64,000 nt of DNA from Sarcina sp. DSM 11001 (GTDB lineage: Bacteria > Bacillota > Clostridia > Lachnospirales > Lachnospiraceae). The stretch is taken from the NCBI RefSeq assembly GCF_900101015.1, contig NZ_FNFZ01000003.1, forward strand, positions 1-64,000, written 5' to 3'. The notes beneath the pieces were generated by a model. That model did not search any database. It saw only the letters and a list, made by a program, of their open reading frames with translations, and had not been told where the DNA came from. Below are positions 50,989-59,927 of this stretch, in pieces; the first letter of the stretch is position 1, and each line of letters opens with the position of its first letter. The translations under genes and the position numbers were made by a program.

Positions 50989-52467
50989 ATGTTAAAAGAT
51001 TTTGTCAAAGCCGCAAAACCTGAAGAAGAACAGATTACAAAGGAAGTAAAACAGGCACGGGAAAAGCTGGCCGTCTATCAGATGAAGATCAAAGAGGCCA
51101 AACTCCCCGTCATGGTGATCTTTGAGGGGTGGGGGTCAGCAGGTAAGGGAAGTGTGATCGGCCGCGTGATCCGCAGTATCGATCCCCGTTTTTTCACTGT
51201 CAAAACAATGGGAGATCCATCACCTCAGGATATGCGCTATCCATTCCTGTACCGCTATATGAAAGAGATCCCTGAGGCAGGAAAATTTGTTTTCTTTGAT
51301 ACTTTCTGGATGGAGGAGGTCACCGGGCAGAAAATGTCCGGCGAGATCGATGAAAAGACTTATGCCAGACGCGTGCGCAGCATCAATACGACCGAGAGAT
51401 CCCTTACTGACAACGGCTATCTGGTGATGAAATTCTTTTTCCATATCAGTAAGAAGACCCAGAAGAAACGTCTCCAGGCTCTTCTGGACGACAAGAGTAC
51501 TGCCTGGCGAGTGGATGAGAATGACATTCTCGAAAACAAAGAGTACAAAAAATATCTGGAGACCTACGACAGGTATCTGGAGGACACAAACCGGTCCGCA
51601 GCCCCCTGGTATATCATCGACGCCTCCGACAAAAAGTGGGCGGAGCTGCAGGTTCTGCGTTTCCTGAATCAGGGGATAGACACCGCGCTCAAGAATCACT
51701 CTCTGGCAGTCCCTATCCTGCAGAATACCTTCCGCCTGAACAAGATACCTCTTCTGTCCGAGATCTCCCTGGCCGACAAGACCATCTCCGACGAAGAGTA
51801 CCGCAAGGAACTCGACAGACTTCAGAAAAAACTCAGGGATCTGCACAACGAGCTGTACCTCAAAAAGATCCCGGTCATCATCGCCTACGAGGGGTGGGAC
51901 GCAGCCGGCAAGGGGGGCAATATCAAGCGCATCACCGCGGCTCTTGATCCCCGCGGATACGAGGTGCAGCCGATCGCAAGCCCCGAGCCTCATGAAAAAG
52001 CCCGGCATTTCCTCTGGCGTTTCTGGACCCGCCTTCCCAAGGACGGACATATTGCCATTTTTGACCGCACCTGGTACGGACGCGTCATGGTTGAGCGACT
52101 GGAAGGCTTCTGCTCGGAGAATGACTGGCAGCGCGCCTACAATGAGATCAACCAGTTTGAAAAGGAACTCGCAGAATGGGGGGCGGTCATTATCAAATTC
52201 TGGGTGCAGATCGACAACGAGACCCAGCTGGCCCGTTTCACCGACCGGCAGAACACACCTGAAAAGCAGTGGAAGATCACGGATGAGGACTGGCGCAACC
52301 GGGAAAAATGGCCCCAGTACGAGCAGGCTGTCGACGAAATGCTCCAAAAGACCAACACATCCTTCGCTCCCTGGTATATACTGGAATCCAATGATAAAAA
52401 ATACGCCCGTATCAAGGCTCTGCGCATAGTAGTAGAAGCCCTGAAAAAGGCAGTCGAGAAAAAATGA
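50989..52467 (+). CDS. pap: Polyphosphate:AMP phosphotransferase (two PPK2 domains)
   Basis: A 492-residue protein of two fused PPK2 domains, which phosphorylates AMP to ADP using polyphosphate. The N-terminal domain has FEGWGSAGKGSVIG, but where the lid/Walker B DRxxY motif is expected it has FDTFWMEEV, so it is likely inactive. The C-terminal domain has AYEGWDAAGKGGNIKR and FDRTWYGRVMVERL and should be catalytic. The ATG at 50989 has AAAAGGGGG upstream. It stands alone on the plus strand. Confidence 0.88.
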   Translation: MLKDFVKAAKPEEEQITKEVKQAREKLAVYQMKIKEAKLPVMVIFEGWGSAGKGSVIGRVIRSIDPRFFTVKTMGDPSPQDMRYPFLYRYMKEIPEAGKFVFFDTFWMEEVTGQKMSGEIDEKTYARRVRSINTTERSLTDNGYLVMKFFFHISKKTQKKRLQALLDDKSTAWRVDENDILENKEYKKYLETYDRYLEDTNRSAAPWYIIDASDKKWAELQVLRFLNQGIDTALKNHSLAVPILQNTFRLNKIPLLSEISLADKTISDEEYRKELDRLQKKLRDLHNELYLKKIPVIIAYEGWDAAGKGGNIKRITAALDPRGYEVQPIASPEPHEKARHFLWRFWTRLPKDGHIAIFDRTWYGRVMVERLEGFCSENDWQRAYNEINQFEKELAEWGAVIIKFWVQIDNETQLARFTDRQNTPEKQWKITDEDWRNREKWPQYEQAVDEMLQKTNTSFAPWYILESNDKKYARIKALRIVVEALKKAVEKK

Positions 52468-52613
52468 TCGGAAATGATCGGGAAAGGCCCGAACCTGCCG
52501 GCATGGCGGGCTGTGTCCCGGAAATAGTTTAACAGCCCGGCAGTCCGACTTCTTTCAAAACCTGCAGCAGTTTCAGCAGTTTGTGCAATAATCCCAAAAC
52601 AGGAGGTAAACCC

Positions 52614-52964
52614 ATGATCCGTAGAGGAAACGAATGTCAGATCGAATACCGCGAACACATGAGAGATGGTGACGGCACTGTCCAGCTGACCAATTTTATC
52701 ACCGGCCCTGCAGAGCTCTGCGGGAAGGGACGTCTTTTTTCCAGGCTTACCCTGAACCCCGGCTGCGGGATCGGCTATCATGTACATGAAGGCGATTCAG
52801 AACTTTTCTTTATTCTCAAGGGAACCGCAGAATACAGCGACAACGGAACCATCTGCCAGGTCTCGGCAGGCGATGTGACGATCTGCCCTCCCGGACAGGG
52901 ACATTCGATCACCAACAAGACAGAGGAAGTTGTGGAGGTCATTGCTCTGGTCGTATATGAATGA
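52614..52964 (+). CDS. Small cupin-domain protein
   Basis: A 116-residue single cupin. The conserved metal-binding first motif is in GIGYHVHEGDSELFFILKG and the second in GDVTICPPGQGHSITN. AGGAGG before the ATG at 52614 supports the start. Members are often sugar-isomerase- or mannose-phosphate-like, but the role here is unknown. It is 150 bases downstream of pap and could share its transcript. Confidence 0.8.
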   Translation: MIRRGNECQIEYREHMRDGDGTVQLTNFITGPAELCGKGRLFSRLTLNPGCGIGYHVHEGDSELFFILKGTAEYSDNGTICQVSAGDVTICPPGQGHSITNKTEEVVEVIALVVYE

Positions 52965-53087
52965 TCCTGTAGATCTCCGGGAAAGGAACTGCGTAAGCTA
53001 CAGCGTATACCTGTATTCCCGCGTACCGTTCAAAATATGAATGACCTTTCGAATTCTTATGAAAGGACTTCTTAAGAGAGGAACCCT

Positions 53088-53306
53088 ATGATCACACTCG
53101 TTGTTACAATCATTCTTTTTATTCTTTTTTTGAGAGTGCTGGCCTTTGTTTTTGCAGCAGGTCTGAAAATACTCGGCTGGATCCTGGGGGCTGCCGGCTT
53201 CCTGATCAGCATTGCTGTCGCCATCTATTTCATCGGATTTTTCTTTGATGCCCTTCCAATCCTGTGCCTGATCGGTGTTTTCCTGATTGCCAACAGGGGA
53301 CGGTAA
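53088..53306 (+). CDS. Small hydrophobic membrane protein
   Basis: A 72-residue protein almost entirely hydrophobic, with two to three membrane segments (about 2-20, 24-48, 50-68) and a short charged end. GAGAGG precedes the ATG. A strong bidirectional hairpin follows at 53400. No family is recognised. Confidence 0.6.
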   Translation: MITLVVTIILFILFLRVLAFVFAAGLKILGWILGAAGFLISIAVAIYFIGFFFDALPILCLIGVFLIANRGR

Positions 53307-53399
53307 GTCCGACGCGCAGCACTTGCAGGCAGGATCCTGACAATCAAATATCCAACCTGTCCGGCCGGAGAGCGATCCGGCGCAATCGTTCAAAAAAAT

Positions 53400-53436
53400 A
53401 TTCGGGAGGGAAGAGCTGAGCTCTTCCCTCCCGAAT
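53400..53436. terminator. Strong bidirectional terminator
   Basis: ATTCGGGAGGGAAGAGCT and its perfect complement form a stem of over 16 bp with almost no loop, A-rich on one side and TCTGTTT on the other. Confidence 0.7.
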
Positions 53437-53440
53437 CTGT

Positions 53441-53620
53441 TTATCCGGAACAAACTTATCCGGAACAAACTTATCCGGATCAACCTTATCCCGATCAGCC
53501 TTATCCAAATCAGCTTATCCGGAACAATCTTATCCCGATCAGCCTTATCCAAATCAGCTTATCCGGAACAATCTTATCCCGATCAGCCTTATCCAAATAA
53601 GTCTTTTCCCGAGCGATCTT
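53441..53620. repeat. Tandem repeat, about 15-bp unit in 44-bp groups
   Basis: Ten or more copies of CTTATCC..A.CA. (14-15 bases), such as CTTATCCGGAACAAA and CTTATCCCGATCAG. Near the middle, groups of three repeat almost exactly every 44 bases. It lies between the small membrane protein and asnS. Confidence 0.9.
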
Positions 53621-53696
53621 ATTCAGCTTTATTCATGCTCTCACCCGATGTCCAGGGGTCAGGTATAAATTATGGCATGGATTTATGATTTATCAT

Positions 53697-55100
53697 TTAC
53701 AGTTCGCAGTTGCCCACCGTGCGGGGGAAGGGCAGGACGTCGCGGATATTGCCCATGCCGGTGAGGTACATGACGCAGCGCTCAAATCCCAGTCCGAAGC
53801 CCGCGTGGCGTACACTTCCGTAACGGCGCAGGTCAAGGTAGAACTGGTAGCTCTCCTTGTCAAGTCCCAGCTCATCCATGCGCTTCTCAAGTTTCTCGAG
53901 GTCCTCTTCACGCTGGCTGCCGCCGATGATCTCGCCGATTCCGGGCACCAGGCAGTCCATAGCCGCAACGGTCTTTCCGTCGTCGTTGAGCTTCATATAA
54001 AAGGCCTTGATCTCCTTGGGATAGTCTGTGACAAAGACAGGGCGCTTGAACTCCTTCTCGGTGAGATAGCGCTCATGCTCGGTCTGCAGGTCGCAGCCCC
54101 AGGATACCTTGTAGTCAAACTCATCGTTGTGCTTTTCGAGGATCCGGACAGCTTCCGTGTAAGTCACATGACCGAAGTCGGAGTTGAGCACATGGTTGAG
54201 GCGGTCCAGCAGACCCTTGTCAATGAACTGGTTAAAGAAGTTCATTTCCTCAGGCGCATTCTCCAGAACATAACGGATGATGTACTTGAGCATGTCCTCA
54301 GCGAGCTGCATGTTGTCCGTGAGATCCGCAAAGCAGAACTCGGGCTCGATCATCCAGAACTCCGCCGCGTGACGTGTCGTATTGGACAGTTCCGCGCGGA
54401 AGGTCGGGCCGAATGTATAGACATTGCGGAAGGCAAAGGCATAGGTCTCGACGTCGAGCTGACCGCTGACGGTCAGGTTGACGGGCTTGCCGAAAAAGTC
54501 CTGGGAATAATCGACCTTTCCATCCTCTGTCATCGGGAGTTCCCCGAGGGGAAGAGTCGTGACCTGGAACATTTCGCCAGCGCCCTCTGCATCGCTCCCG
54601 GTGATGATGGGAGAATGCACATAGACAAAGCCTCTCTCCTGGAAAAATCTGTGGATCGCATAGGCGATCAGCGAACGGACACGGAATACCGCTGTAAATG
54701 TGTTCGCACGGACTCTGAGATGGGGGATCGTGCGGAGATATTCAAACGTGTGGCGTTTTTTCTGCAGCGGATAATCGGGAGATGACGCACCCTCTACCTC
54801 AATCTTTTCTACCTGCATCTCAAAGGGCTGTTTTGCCCTGGGTGTCAGTACGATCGTGCCTGTCGCGATAACCGCAGAACCGATATTCAGTTTTGCAGCC
54901 TGCGCAAAATTCTCCAGTTCATTCGAATAGACCAGCTGCAGAGTCTGAAAACAGCTTCCGTCGTTCAAAGTGATAAAACCGATCTTTTTGGAGTCGCGGT
55001 TCGAGCGGATCCATCCGCCCACAGTCACTTTCTTATCTGCGTATTTTTCTTTATCGGCAAAAAGATCTTTAATCTCAGTAAGACTGTATTCCTGTCTCAT
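53697..55100 (-). CDS. asnS: Asparaginyl-tRNA synthetase
   Basis: A 467-residue class II enzyme charging tRNA-Asn. The N-terminal OB-fold ([26 protein letters not shown]) is followed by the catalytic domain with [20 protein letters not shown] (motif 1 region), [25 protein letters not shown] (motif 2) and [15 protein letters not shown] (motif 3). The start [11 protein letters not shown] is 17 codons inside the open frame and gives the normal length. Confidence 0.93.
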   Translation of the reverse strand: MRQEYSLTEIKDLFADKEKYADKKVTVGGWIRSNRDSKKIGFITLNDGSCFQTLQLVYSNELENFAQAAKLNIGSAVIATGTIVLTPRAKQPFEMQVEKIEVEGASSPDYPLQKKRHTFEYLRTIPHLRVRANTFTAVFRVRSLIAYAIHRFFQERGFVYVHSPIITGSDAEGAGEMFQVTTLPLGELPMTEDGKVDYSQDFFGKPVNLTVSGQLDVETYAFAFRNVYTFGPTFRAELSNTTRHAAEFWMIEPEFCFADLTDNMQLAEDMLKYIIRYVLENAPEEMNFFNQFIDKGLLDRLNHVLNSDFGHVTYTEAVRILEKHNDEFDYKVSWGCDLQTEHERYLTEKEFKRPVFVTDYPKEIKAFYMKLNDDGKTVAAMDCLVPGIGEIIGGSQREEDLEKLEKRMDELGLDKESYQFYLDLRRYGSVRHAGFGLGFERCVMYLTGMGNIRDVLPFPRTVGNCEL

Positions 55101-55199
55101 GTCAGTAGTAATGTCCTCCCCTTTATTCTGTTTATTCGTTTCCGGCCGCACCCTGACCGGGGCAGGTTCATGAAACGTTTCGTTTATTCTGCCGGCGGC

Positions 55200-56654
55200 T
55201 CAGTTGTCATGAAGCGCCGCCATGTCTGCGGTTACTCCCGTGGAAGCAGATTCAGCAGCCCCCTCCGCTGCAGTCTCTTCTGTGGACGCAGATTCAACGG
55301 CATCTTTATCAGAGGCATCTTCATCAGCAGCTTCCGAAGTCGATGCTGCTTCCGCAGTTTCGCCGGAGGCGGCTTCCTCAGCTGTCTGAGCGGTAGAAGA
55401 GGTCAGTGCGGTATCCGCTTCAGGGCTTTCGTCTTCTGAAGGCTCCTCCACCTCACAGCGGTCATAGAGCCAGTCGAGCACGTTCTTGGTCATCAGGTCA
55501 TCCCTGAGGGATTCTCTGATCAGGCGGCGTACATCCTCTTCTTTTTCCACAGAAGAATCGGAGGCGACGTACTCCGAGATCACTTTCTTTACCTCCTCCT
55601 CGGAAGGATTGAGCTCTCTCTCGTCAGCGATCGCCTGCAGGATCAGTTCCTGCCTGGCGTAATATCTGGCCATCTCGCGGATCATTTCCTCATAATTGTC
55701 CTCCGAAGCGCCATAAACAGCAGCCATGTAGGAAGGAAGATCCATATATCTCATCAGAGCCTGGTACTGGAGTCTCCGGGACTCGAGATTATAATATTTC
55801 TCCACGAGATTCTCGGGGAATTCCTGCTTAAAGGTGCTGCCTTCGATCAGCTTTGTGATGATCGCGGACAGAACAGAGTTCTCGTAGGAAGACTCTCTCT
55901 CTTCAATGATATTGCTGCGGATGTAGTCCTCATAATCCTTCACGGTGCTGACTGCCAGGCCGAAGGAATTCGTGAGATTCTGGCCCTTGACGAAATCGTC
56001 GTTCAGTTCGGGAATGACGTTCTTGACGATCTTGTTGACCGTTACTGTAAAGACGGCATCCTTTCCTGCCAGACTCTGCTCTCCATAATTCTCAGGGAAT
56101 TTCAGTTCCAGATCCCTTGTCTCACCCTTCTTGGCGCCGATCAGGCCGTCTTCAAAGCCCTCGATAAAAGTATCCGATCCGATCTCCAGATCGTAGGTAC
56201 CGCTGCCGCCCTCGATCTCCTCGCCGTCGACCTTGCCGACAAAATCGATCGTCACGATATCGCCTTCCTTGACTTTGCGGTCCACTTCTTCGGTGTAAGC
56301 GCGGTTTTTAAGCTCGAGGCTGATCCTCTCCTGTACTTCGTCATCCGTGGGATCGACAGGTTTTCTGACCTCAACTGTCGTATGTTTATATTTCTCCGGA
56401 AGCTCCACGTAATCCTTTGCCGTGAGCCCGGACAGATAAGCGTCATCCAGTTCTTCCCATGAAAGGACTTCTTCCTCTTCCGCCGCAAATTCTGTCGCTG
56501 CTGTCATTGCTGTCTCTGCAGCGGCTTCTGCTGTCGCCGCAGTCGCTGCGGTATTACCTGCAGCGGCCGGAGCTGTACTCTGAGAACCGCAGCCTGCTGC
56601 AGACAGGCACAGGATCACTGCGCCTGCAATTAATGCAAACATCTTATTTTTCAT
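55200..56654 (-). CDS. Lipoprotein trigger-factor-like peptidyl-prolyl isomerase
   Basis: A 484-residue exported protein. The signal peptide ends in a lipobox LSAAGC with the lipidated Cys at 22. An Ala/Thr/Glu-rich linker follows (about 25-65), then an FKBP-type domain (about 105-215; GDIVTIDFVGKVDGEEIEGG, GSDTFIEGFEDGLIGAKKGE) and a helical domain like the trigger factor C-terminal chaperone arms (about 220-400). The last 80 residues are Ala/Ser/Glu/Asp-rich. The ribosome-binding domain of cytosolic trigger factor is missing. It probably folds exported proteins at the membrane surface. GGAGG precedes the start. Confidence 0.85.
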   Translation of the reverse strand: MKNKMFALIAGAVILCLSAAGCGSQSTAPAAAGNTAATAATAEAAAETAMTAATEFAAEEEEVLSWEELDDAYLSGLTAKDYVELPEKYKHTTVEVRKPVDPTDDEVQERISLELKNRAYTEEVDRKVKEGDIVTIDFVGKVDGEEIEGGSGTYDLEIGSDTFIEGFEDGLIGAKKGETRDLELKFPENYGEQSLAGKDAVFTVTVNKIVKNVIPELNDDFVKGQNLTNSFGLAVSTVKDYEDYIRSNIIEERESSYENSVLSAIITKLIEGSTFKQEFPENLVEKYYNLESRRLQYQALMRYMDLPSYMAAVYGASEDNYEEMIREMARYYARQELILQAIADERELNPSEEEVKKVISEYVASDSSVEKEEDVRRLIRESLRDDLMTKNVLDWLYDRCEVEEPSEDESPEADTALTSSTAQTAEEAASGETAEAASTSEAADEDASDKDAVESASTEETAAEGAAESASTGVTADMAALHDN

Positions 56655-56786
56655 TCCATTCCTCCATGCGGATTTAAGGGGCTGTAAACGAATTTATTGT
56701 TGACAGGCCATAAAGATAATAACTGCTATAGTTTATCACAGGTAAAAAGAACTGAAAAGGGCAGAAATCTGAAAAAAAGGTGAAAC

Positions 56787-56850
56787 TGCCCGGGGCTGCC
56801 CGGGAAGAACCGGTCCTGCCTGGGAAAAGCCAGCCCTGCCCGGGAAGATG
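56787..56850. repeat. Short CCTGCCCGGGAAG repeats
   Basis: Three to four imperfect copies of a CTGCC(C/T)GGGAAG-based unit lie upstream of the trigger-factor gene, with no coding sense. Confidence 0.7.
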
Positions 56851-56870
56851 CGTCATCCTTTACTTCCTCC

Positions 56871-56899
56871 TTGTTTTGGCAGAAAAAGAATGTTAGAAT
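56871..56899 (+). promoter_or_regulatory. Promoter of the membrane-anchored gene
   Basis: TTGTTT (56871-56876) and TAGAAT (56894-56899) with 17 bases between, about 70 bases before the gene at 56971. Confidence 0.55.
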
Positions 56900-56970
56900 A
56901 TCTTTGTTTATAGCTGTTTTTCCCACAGCCAGACTAAAAATATAAATGATTATAAATGGAGGGGTTTATT

Positions 56971-57438
56971 TTGAGCCGTGTAACAATTATTATGCTTATC
57001 ATTCTGGTCATCCTGATCGCAGTTCTTATTTTCCTGTATTTTTATGGAAAGAAGCTGCAGGCGAGACAGACCGAGTCGGAAGCACAGATCCAGGCCATGA
57101 AACAGCCCATGACGCTGCTGGTCATCGATAAAAAAAAGCTGAAGCTGAAGGAATCCGGTCTTCCCGACCAGGTCATCCAGCAGACGCCATGGTATGCGAA
57201 GCGCTCCAAGGTCTGTGTCGTAAAGGCCAAGGTCGGACCACAATTTGTCAATTTTATGTGCGATGATAAAATCTTTGACCTTATACCTGTCAAGAAGCAG
57301 GTCAAGGCTATGGTAAGCGGTATCTACATCGTCGAGGTAAAGGGCCTGCGCGGCCGCCTGCAGACAGACGGAACCCCTAAAAAGAAGTCTCTCCTCGAAA
57401 AGCTTCAGGAAAAGGCAGGCGCAAAGCCCGTCGAATAA
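56971..57438 (+). CDS. Membrane-anchored protein of unknown function
   Basis: A 155-residue protein with a TTG start preceded by GGAGGGG (an ATG five codons earlier overlaps that site). One N-terminal membrane helix (about 5-25) is followed by a short coiled segment and a compact C-terminal domain (about 50-135) rich in beta-forming residues (MTLLVIDKKKLKLKESG, VKAKVGPQFVNFMCDD, VSGIYIVEVKGLRG). I do not recognise the family. The last codons (PVE-stop) are the first unit of a tandem array. Confidence 0.6.
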   Translation: MSRVTIIMLIILVILIAVLIFLYFYGKKLQARQTESEAQIQAMKQPMTLLVIDKKKLKLKESGLPDQVIQQTPWYAKRSKVCVVKAKVGPQFVNFMCDDKIFDLIPVKKQVKAMVSGIYIVEVKGLRGRLQTDGTPKKKSLLEKLQEKAGAKPVE

Positions 57439-57517
57439 AACACCGTCGAGCAGAATACCGTCGAATAGAATGCTATCGAATCAAATTCTGTCGAGCAGAA
57501 TGATCGAATAGAATGAT
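57427..57517. repeat. Tandem repeat, 15-bp unit, starting in a gene's last codons
   Basis: About six copies of CCGTCGA.(T/C)AGAAT begin with the stop codon region of the upstream gene and continue into the gap. Confidence 0.85.
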
Positions 57518-57550
57518 CAAGACATGTTTATTCAAGACTCGCTCCCGTAA

Positions 57551-57585
57551 AAAGTGCAGCCGGCCGTCAGGCAGGCTGCACTTTT
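57551..57585. terminator. Bidirectional terminator
   Basis: AAAGTGCAGCC and GGCTGCACTTT close a hairpin flanked by A and T runs. It ends the plus-strand gene at 56971 and the DUF1934 gene on the minus strand (its stop codon overlaps the T-rich end). Confidence 0.8.
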
Positions 57586-58022
57586 ATTGTCACAGAACAG
57601 ATATGTATATAGTCAGGCTCCATGGTGAGTGTATATTTTACTCTGACATGGATCCTGTCTTTACGGGCTCCTCTCTCAAGAAGAGCGATCTTCTCCGTCC
57701 GGATCACCATAGGGATCCGGCCAAAAGGAGTAGCATAATCGCATTTCACTGCAGGCAGGGAAGGGTCAAATATCATCCTGGTCCTGACAGGGCCGCTGCG
57801 TTCCAGCTCGAGCAGTGTCCGCGACAGAAACAGGCTGATCTCTTCTTCCGGGTCTTCAAGGCTGCAGCAGCGGAATTCATAACCGTCCCCGCTGACAATC
57901 TGCACTCCCCTGTAAACAGAGATCATCTCCTGCGTATTCCCGTCCGGATCCGTCTGTCTCCCCTGAATGGTCAAAAGGACCTGACAGGAATCCGTTTTTT
58001 TATCAGAACCATCGGCTTTCAT
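57567..58022 (-). CDS. DUF1934 / YwiB-family protein
   Basis: A 151-residue protein started at MKADGSDKK after GGGGAG. The segments VLLTIQGRQTDPDGNTQEMISVYRG, RTRMIFDPSLPAVKCDYATPFGRIPM and VKYTLTMEPDYIHICSVTIKV match the lipocalin-like DUF1934 family of Firmicutes, whose function is not established. The open frame upstream (to 58199) is a repeat array and is not included. It follows murI on the same strand. Confidence 0.75.
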   Translation of the reverse strand: MKADGSDKKTDSCQVLLTIQGRQTDPDGNTQEMISVYRGVQIVSGDGYEFRCCSLEDPEEEISLFLSRTLLELERSGPVRTRMIFDPSLPAVKCDYATPFGRIPMVIRTEKIALLERGARKDRIHVRVKYTLTMEPDYIHICSVTIKVQPA

Positions 58023-58035
58023 TCTGCTCCCCTGA

Positions 58036-58200
58036 ACCAGACGCACATCCAGCGGGCACACTTCACGTCTTACACTCTGAAAACAAACGCATATCCCGCG
58101 GACACATTCCTCCGTCTTACACTCTGAAAACAGACGCATATCCCGCGGACATTTTCCCCCATCCCGCACTCTGAAACCAGACGCGTATCCTGCGGACATG
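58036..58200. repeat. Tandem repeat, 47-bp unit
   Basis: About three and a half copies of ACAGACGCATATCCCGCGGACA....CACTCTGAAA, each 47 bases, lie between murI and the DUF1934 gene. The array stays open in one frame but shows no ribosome binding site. Confidence 0.9.
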
Positions 58201-58211
58201 CCGTCTCTGTT

Positions 58212-59087
58212 TCATCTTTTGTCCGCGCCAAAGCCCGGCTCCGGAGAATACTTGTAGATATCTATTTTTTCGGCGGAGAGAATCCCGTACTTAATGATGG
58301 AGTTGGCAAACTGTCTGAACTGGCCTGCCATGTCACTGACATAAAAACGATACTGGGGTTCGGAACTGCCCAGAGCAGGGCGTTCTCCTGCCAGCAGGGA
58401 GTGCTCTTCGAGAAGGCGGCGGAGCTCCACCGCAGTCTCATAGGCAGGGTTGATCAGCGTGACCCCTTCACCTGCCGCCCGCCCGATCGTTTTTCGGATC
58501 AGGGGATAATGTGTGCAGCCCATGATAAGGGTATCGATCTCCTGATCAAGGAGCGAAGCCAGGTAGCGGCGGGCGATCTCATCCGTCACGGGATCTTCCC
58601 ACAGGCCCTCTTCCACAAGAGGCACAAAGAGGGGGCAGGGTTGTCCGAAGACCTTTGCTTCAGGCATGATCTGCCGGATATACTCCGTATATGTACCGCT
58701 CAGGACAGTGGCCTTGGTGCCGATAACACCGATCCGGCCGTTCCTGGTGCTGGAGACGGCTGTCTTGGCCCCCGGGCGGATCACTCCGATCACCGGGACC
58801 GGGCATTCCGGCTCTATTTCCGGAAGAGCATACGCGCTCGCCGTGTTGCAGGCGATAACAATCGCCTTGACATTCTGTTCAAGCAGAAAACGGACGATCT
58901 GACGGGAATAACGGGTAACAGTTTCCCTGGACTTGCTGCCGTAGGGCACCCTGGCCGTGTCCCCGAAATATACGATCTTCTCTTTGGGCATCTGGCGCAT
59001 GATCTCTCTGGCCACTGTCAGCCCTCCGATCCCGGAATCAAACACGCCGATGGGCATTTCTGCATTCAGTTTTCTGTCTTTTTCCAT
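58212..59087 (-). CDS. murI: Glutamate racemase
   Basis: A 291-residue enzyme making D-glutamate for peptidoglycan. IGVFDSGIGGLTVAREIM is the N-terminal signature. The two catalytic cysteines are in IVIACNTASAYALPE and LIMGCTHYPLIRK. Length is slightly above the usual 265 because of a C-terminal extension. No strong ribosome binding site is seen. Confidence 0.93.
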   Translation of the reverse strand: MEKDRKLNAEMPIGVFDSGIGGLTVAREIMRQMPKEKIVYFGDTARVPYGSKSRETVTRYSRQIVRFLLEQNVKAIVIACNTASAYALPEIEPECPVPVIGVIRPGAKTAVSSTRNGRIGVIGTKATVLSGTYTEYIRQIMPEAKVFGQPCPLFVPLVEEGLWEDPVTDEIARRYLASLLDQEIDTLIMGCTHYPLIRKTIGRAAGEGVTLINPAYETAVELRRLLEEHSLLAGERPALGSSEPQYRFYVSDMAGQFRQFANSIIKYGILSAEKIDIYKYSPEPGFGADKR

Positions 59088-59159
59088 ATACGAACACTAC
59101 TCTTCCAACTACGGAGATCCAGGTGCAGAAGCCTCCTGGCGGATTACTCTTTCATCTCC

Positions 59160-59891
59160 TTATTGCTGCATTTTGCGGATCTGGCTGAGGATGTAATCGC
59201 GCTGCCGGTCAATATGATCCCTGGCAGCTCTGGAGGCAGTCTCCGAGTCTCCCTCGAGGACGGCCTGACAAATCACCCGGTGTTCTTCGATAAGCTCTTC
59301 GTAATGAAGATCGTCCCGGATATACTCATAACGGAATCTGTAAATCGTATCGGCCAGACCTGTCATCACCTGATCGAGCCTCCTGTTTCTGGCGGCCGCT
59401 GCGATGACATCGTGAAAATGGACATCGTTCTCGGCGATTTCCTGCTGGTCTCCAAACCTGGTACTGGCTTCAAATGCGTCTCTGGACCGGATAAGCTCCT
59501 TTTTTTCCTCTTCCGTGATCCTCTGACTCGCCAGAGAAGCACACAGCTGGTCAAGAGCACTGCGCACTTCCATCACATCCTGCAGGTCCTCTTCCGTTAT
59601 TCTTGCAACGCGGGCCCCGCTTCCCGGCGTGATCGCCACCAGTCCTTCCAGTTCCAGTTTGCGTATCGCTTCCCGGATCGGCGTTCTGCTCGTCCCCAGG
59701 ATCTTTCCCAGACGTACCTCGGTCAGCCTCTCACCCGGATGCAGTTTCCCCGTCAGGATCAGTTTTCTCAAGGTCAGAAAAGCCGTCTCCCGTAAAGGTA
59801 TGGACTGCTGATCATCCAGCGTCGGCATCGCGTCGGGAATCACAGCCAGAAATTCCTTTTCACTACTTCTCCTCTTTTTCTGCTCTGGCAT
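59160..59891 (-). CDS. GntR-family (FadR/FCD-type) transcriptional regulator
   Basis: A 243-residue repressor. The N-terminal winged helix contains GERLTEVRLGKILGTSRTPIREAIRKLELEGLV, and the C-terminal all-helical FCD ligand domain (about 95-235) has metal-binding histidine positions in NDVHFHDVIAAAA and HRVICQAV. An ATG with GGAGG at 59891 is preferred. The ligand is unknown, and no catabolic operon is adjacent. Confidence 0.85.
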   Translation of the reverse strand: MPEQKKRRSSEKEFLAVIPDAMPTLDDQQSIPLRETAFLTLRKLILTGKLHPGERLTEVRLGKILGTSRTPIREAIRKLELEGLVAITPGSGARVARITEEDLQDVMEVRSALDQLCASLASQRITEEEKKELIRSRDAFEASTRFGDQQEIAENDVHFHDVIAAAARNRRLDQVMTGLADTIYRFRYEYIRDDLHYEELIEEHRVICQAVLEGDSETASRAARDHIDRQRDYILSQIRKMQQ

Positions 59892-59927
59892 AAGCACCTC
59901 CATCAGCAGCTCTTGCACAGCACAATA

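Noticed and set aside
52998-53552. 184-codon minus-strand frame with pentapeptide-like repeats (IRLIRIS.F)
   Set aside because: The repetition comes from the 15-base DNA array at 53441-53620. The frame overlaps a terminator and the small membrane protein gene, and it lacks a ribosome binding site.
53441-53620. Possible CRISPR array
   Set aside because: Units are 14-15 bases with no unique spacers, and no cas genes are present. It is a simple tandem repeat.
53685-54785. 366-codon open frame opposite asnS
   Set aside because: Antisense shadow of a clear asparaginyl-tRNA synthetase.
58023-58199. N-terminal extension of the DUF1934 protein
   Set aside because: It is encoded entirely by the 47-bp repeat array. 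A start with a ribosome binding site exists at 58022 and gives the normal family length.
58401-59795. 464-codon open frame spanning murI and the GntR gene on the opposite strand
   Set aside because: It crosses the boundary of two well-supported genes and has no motif.
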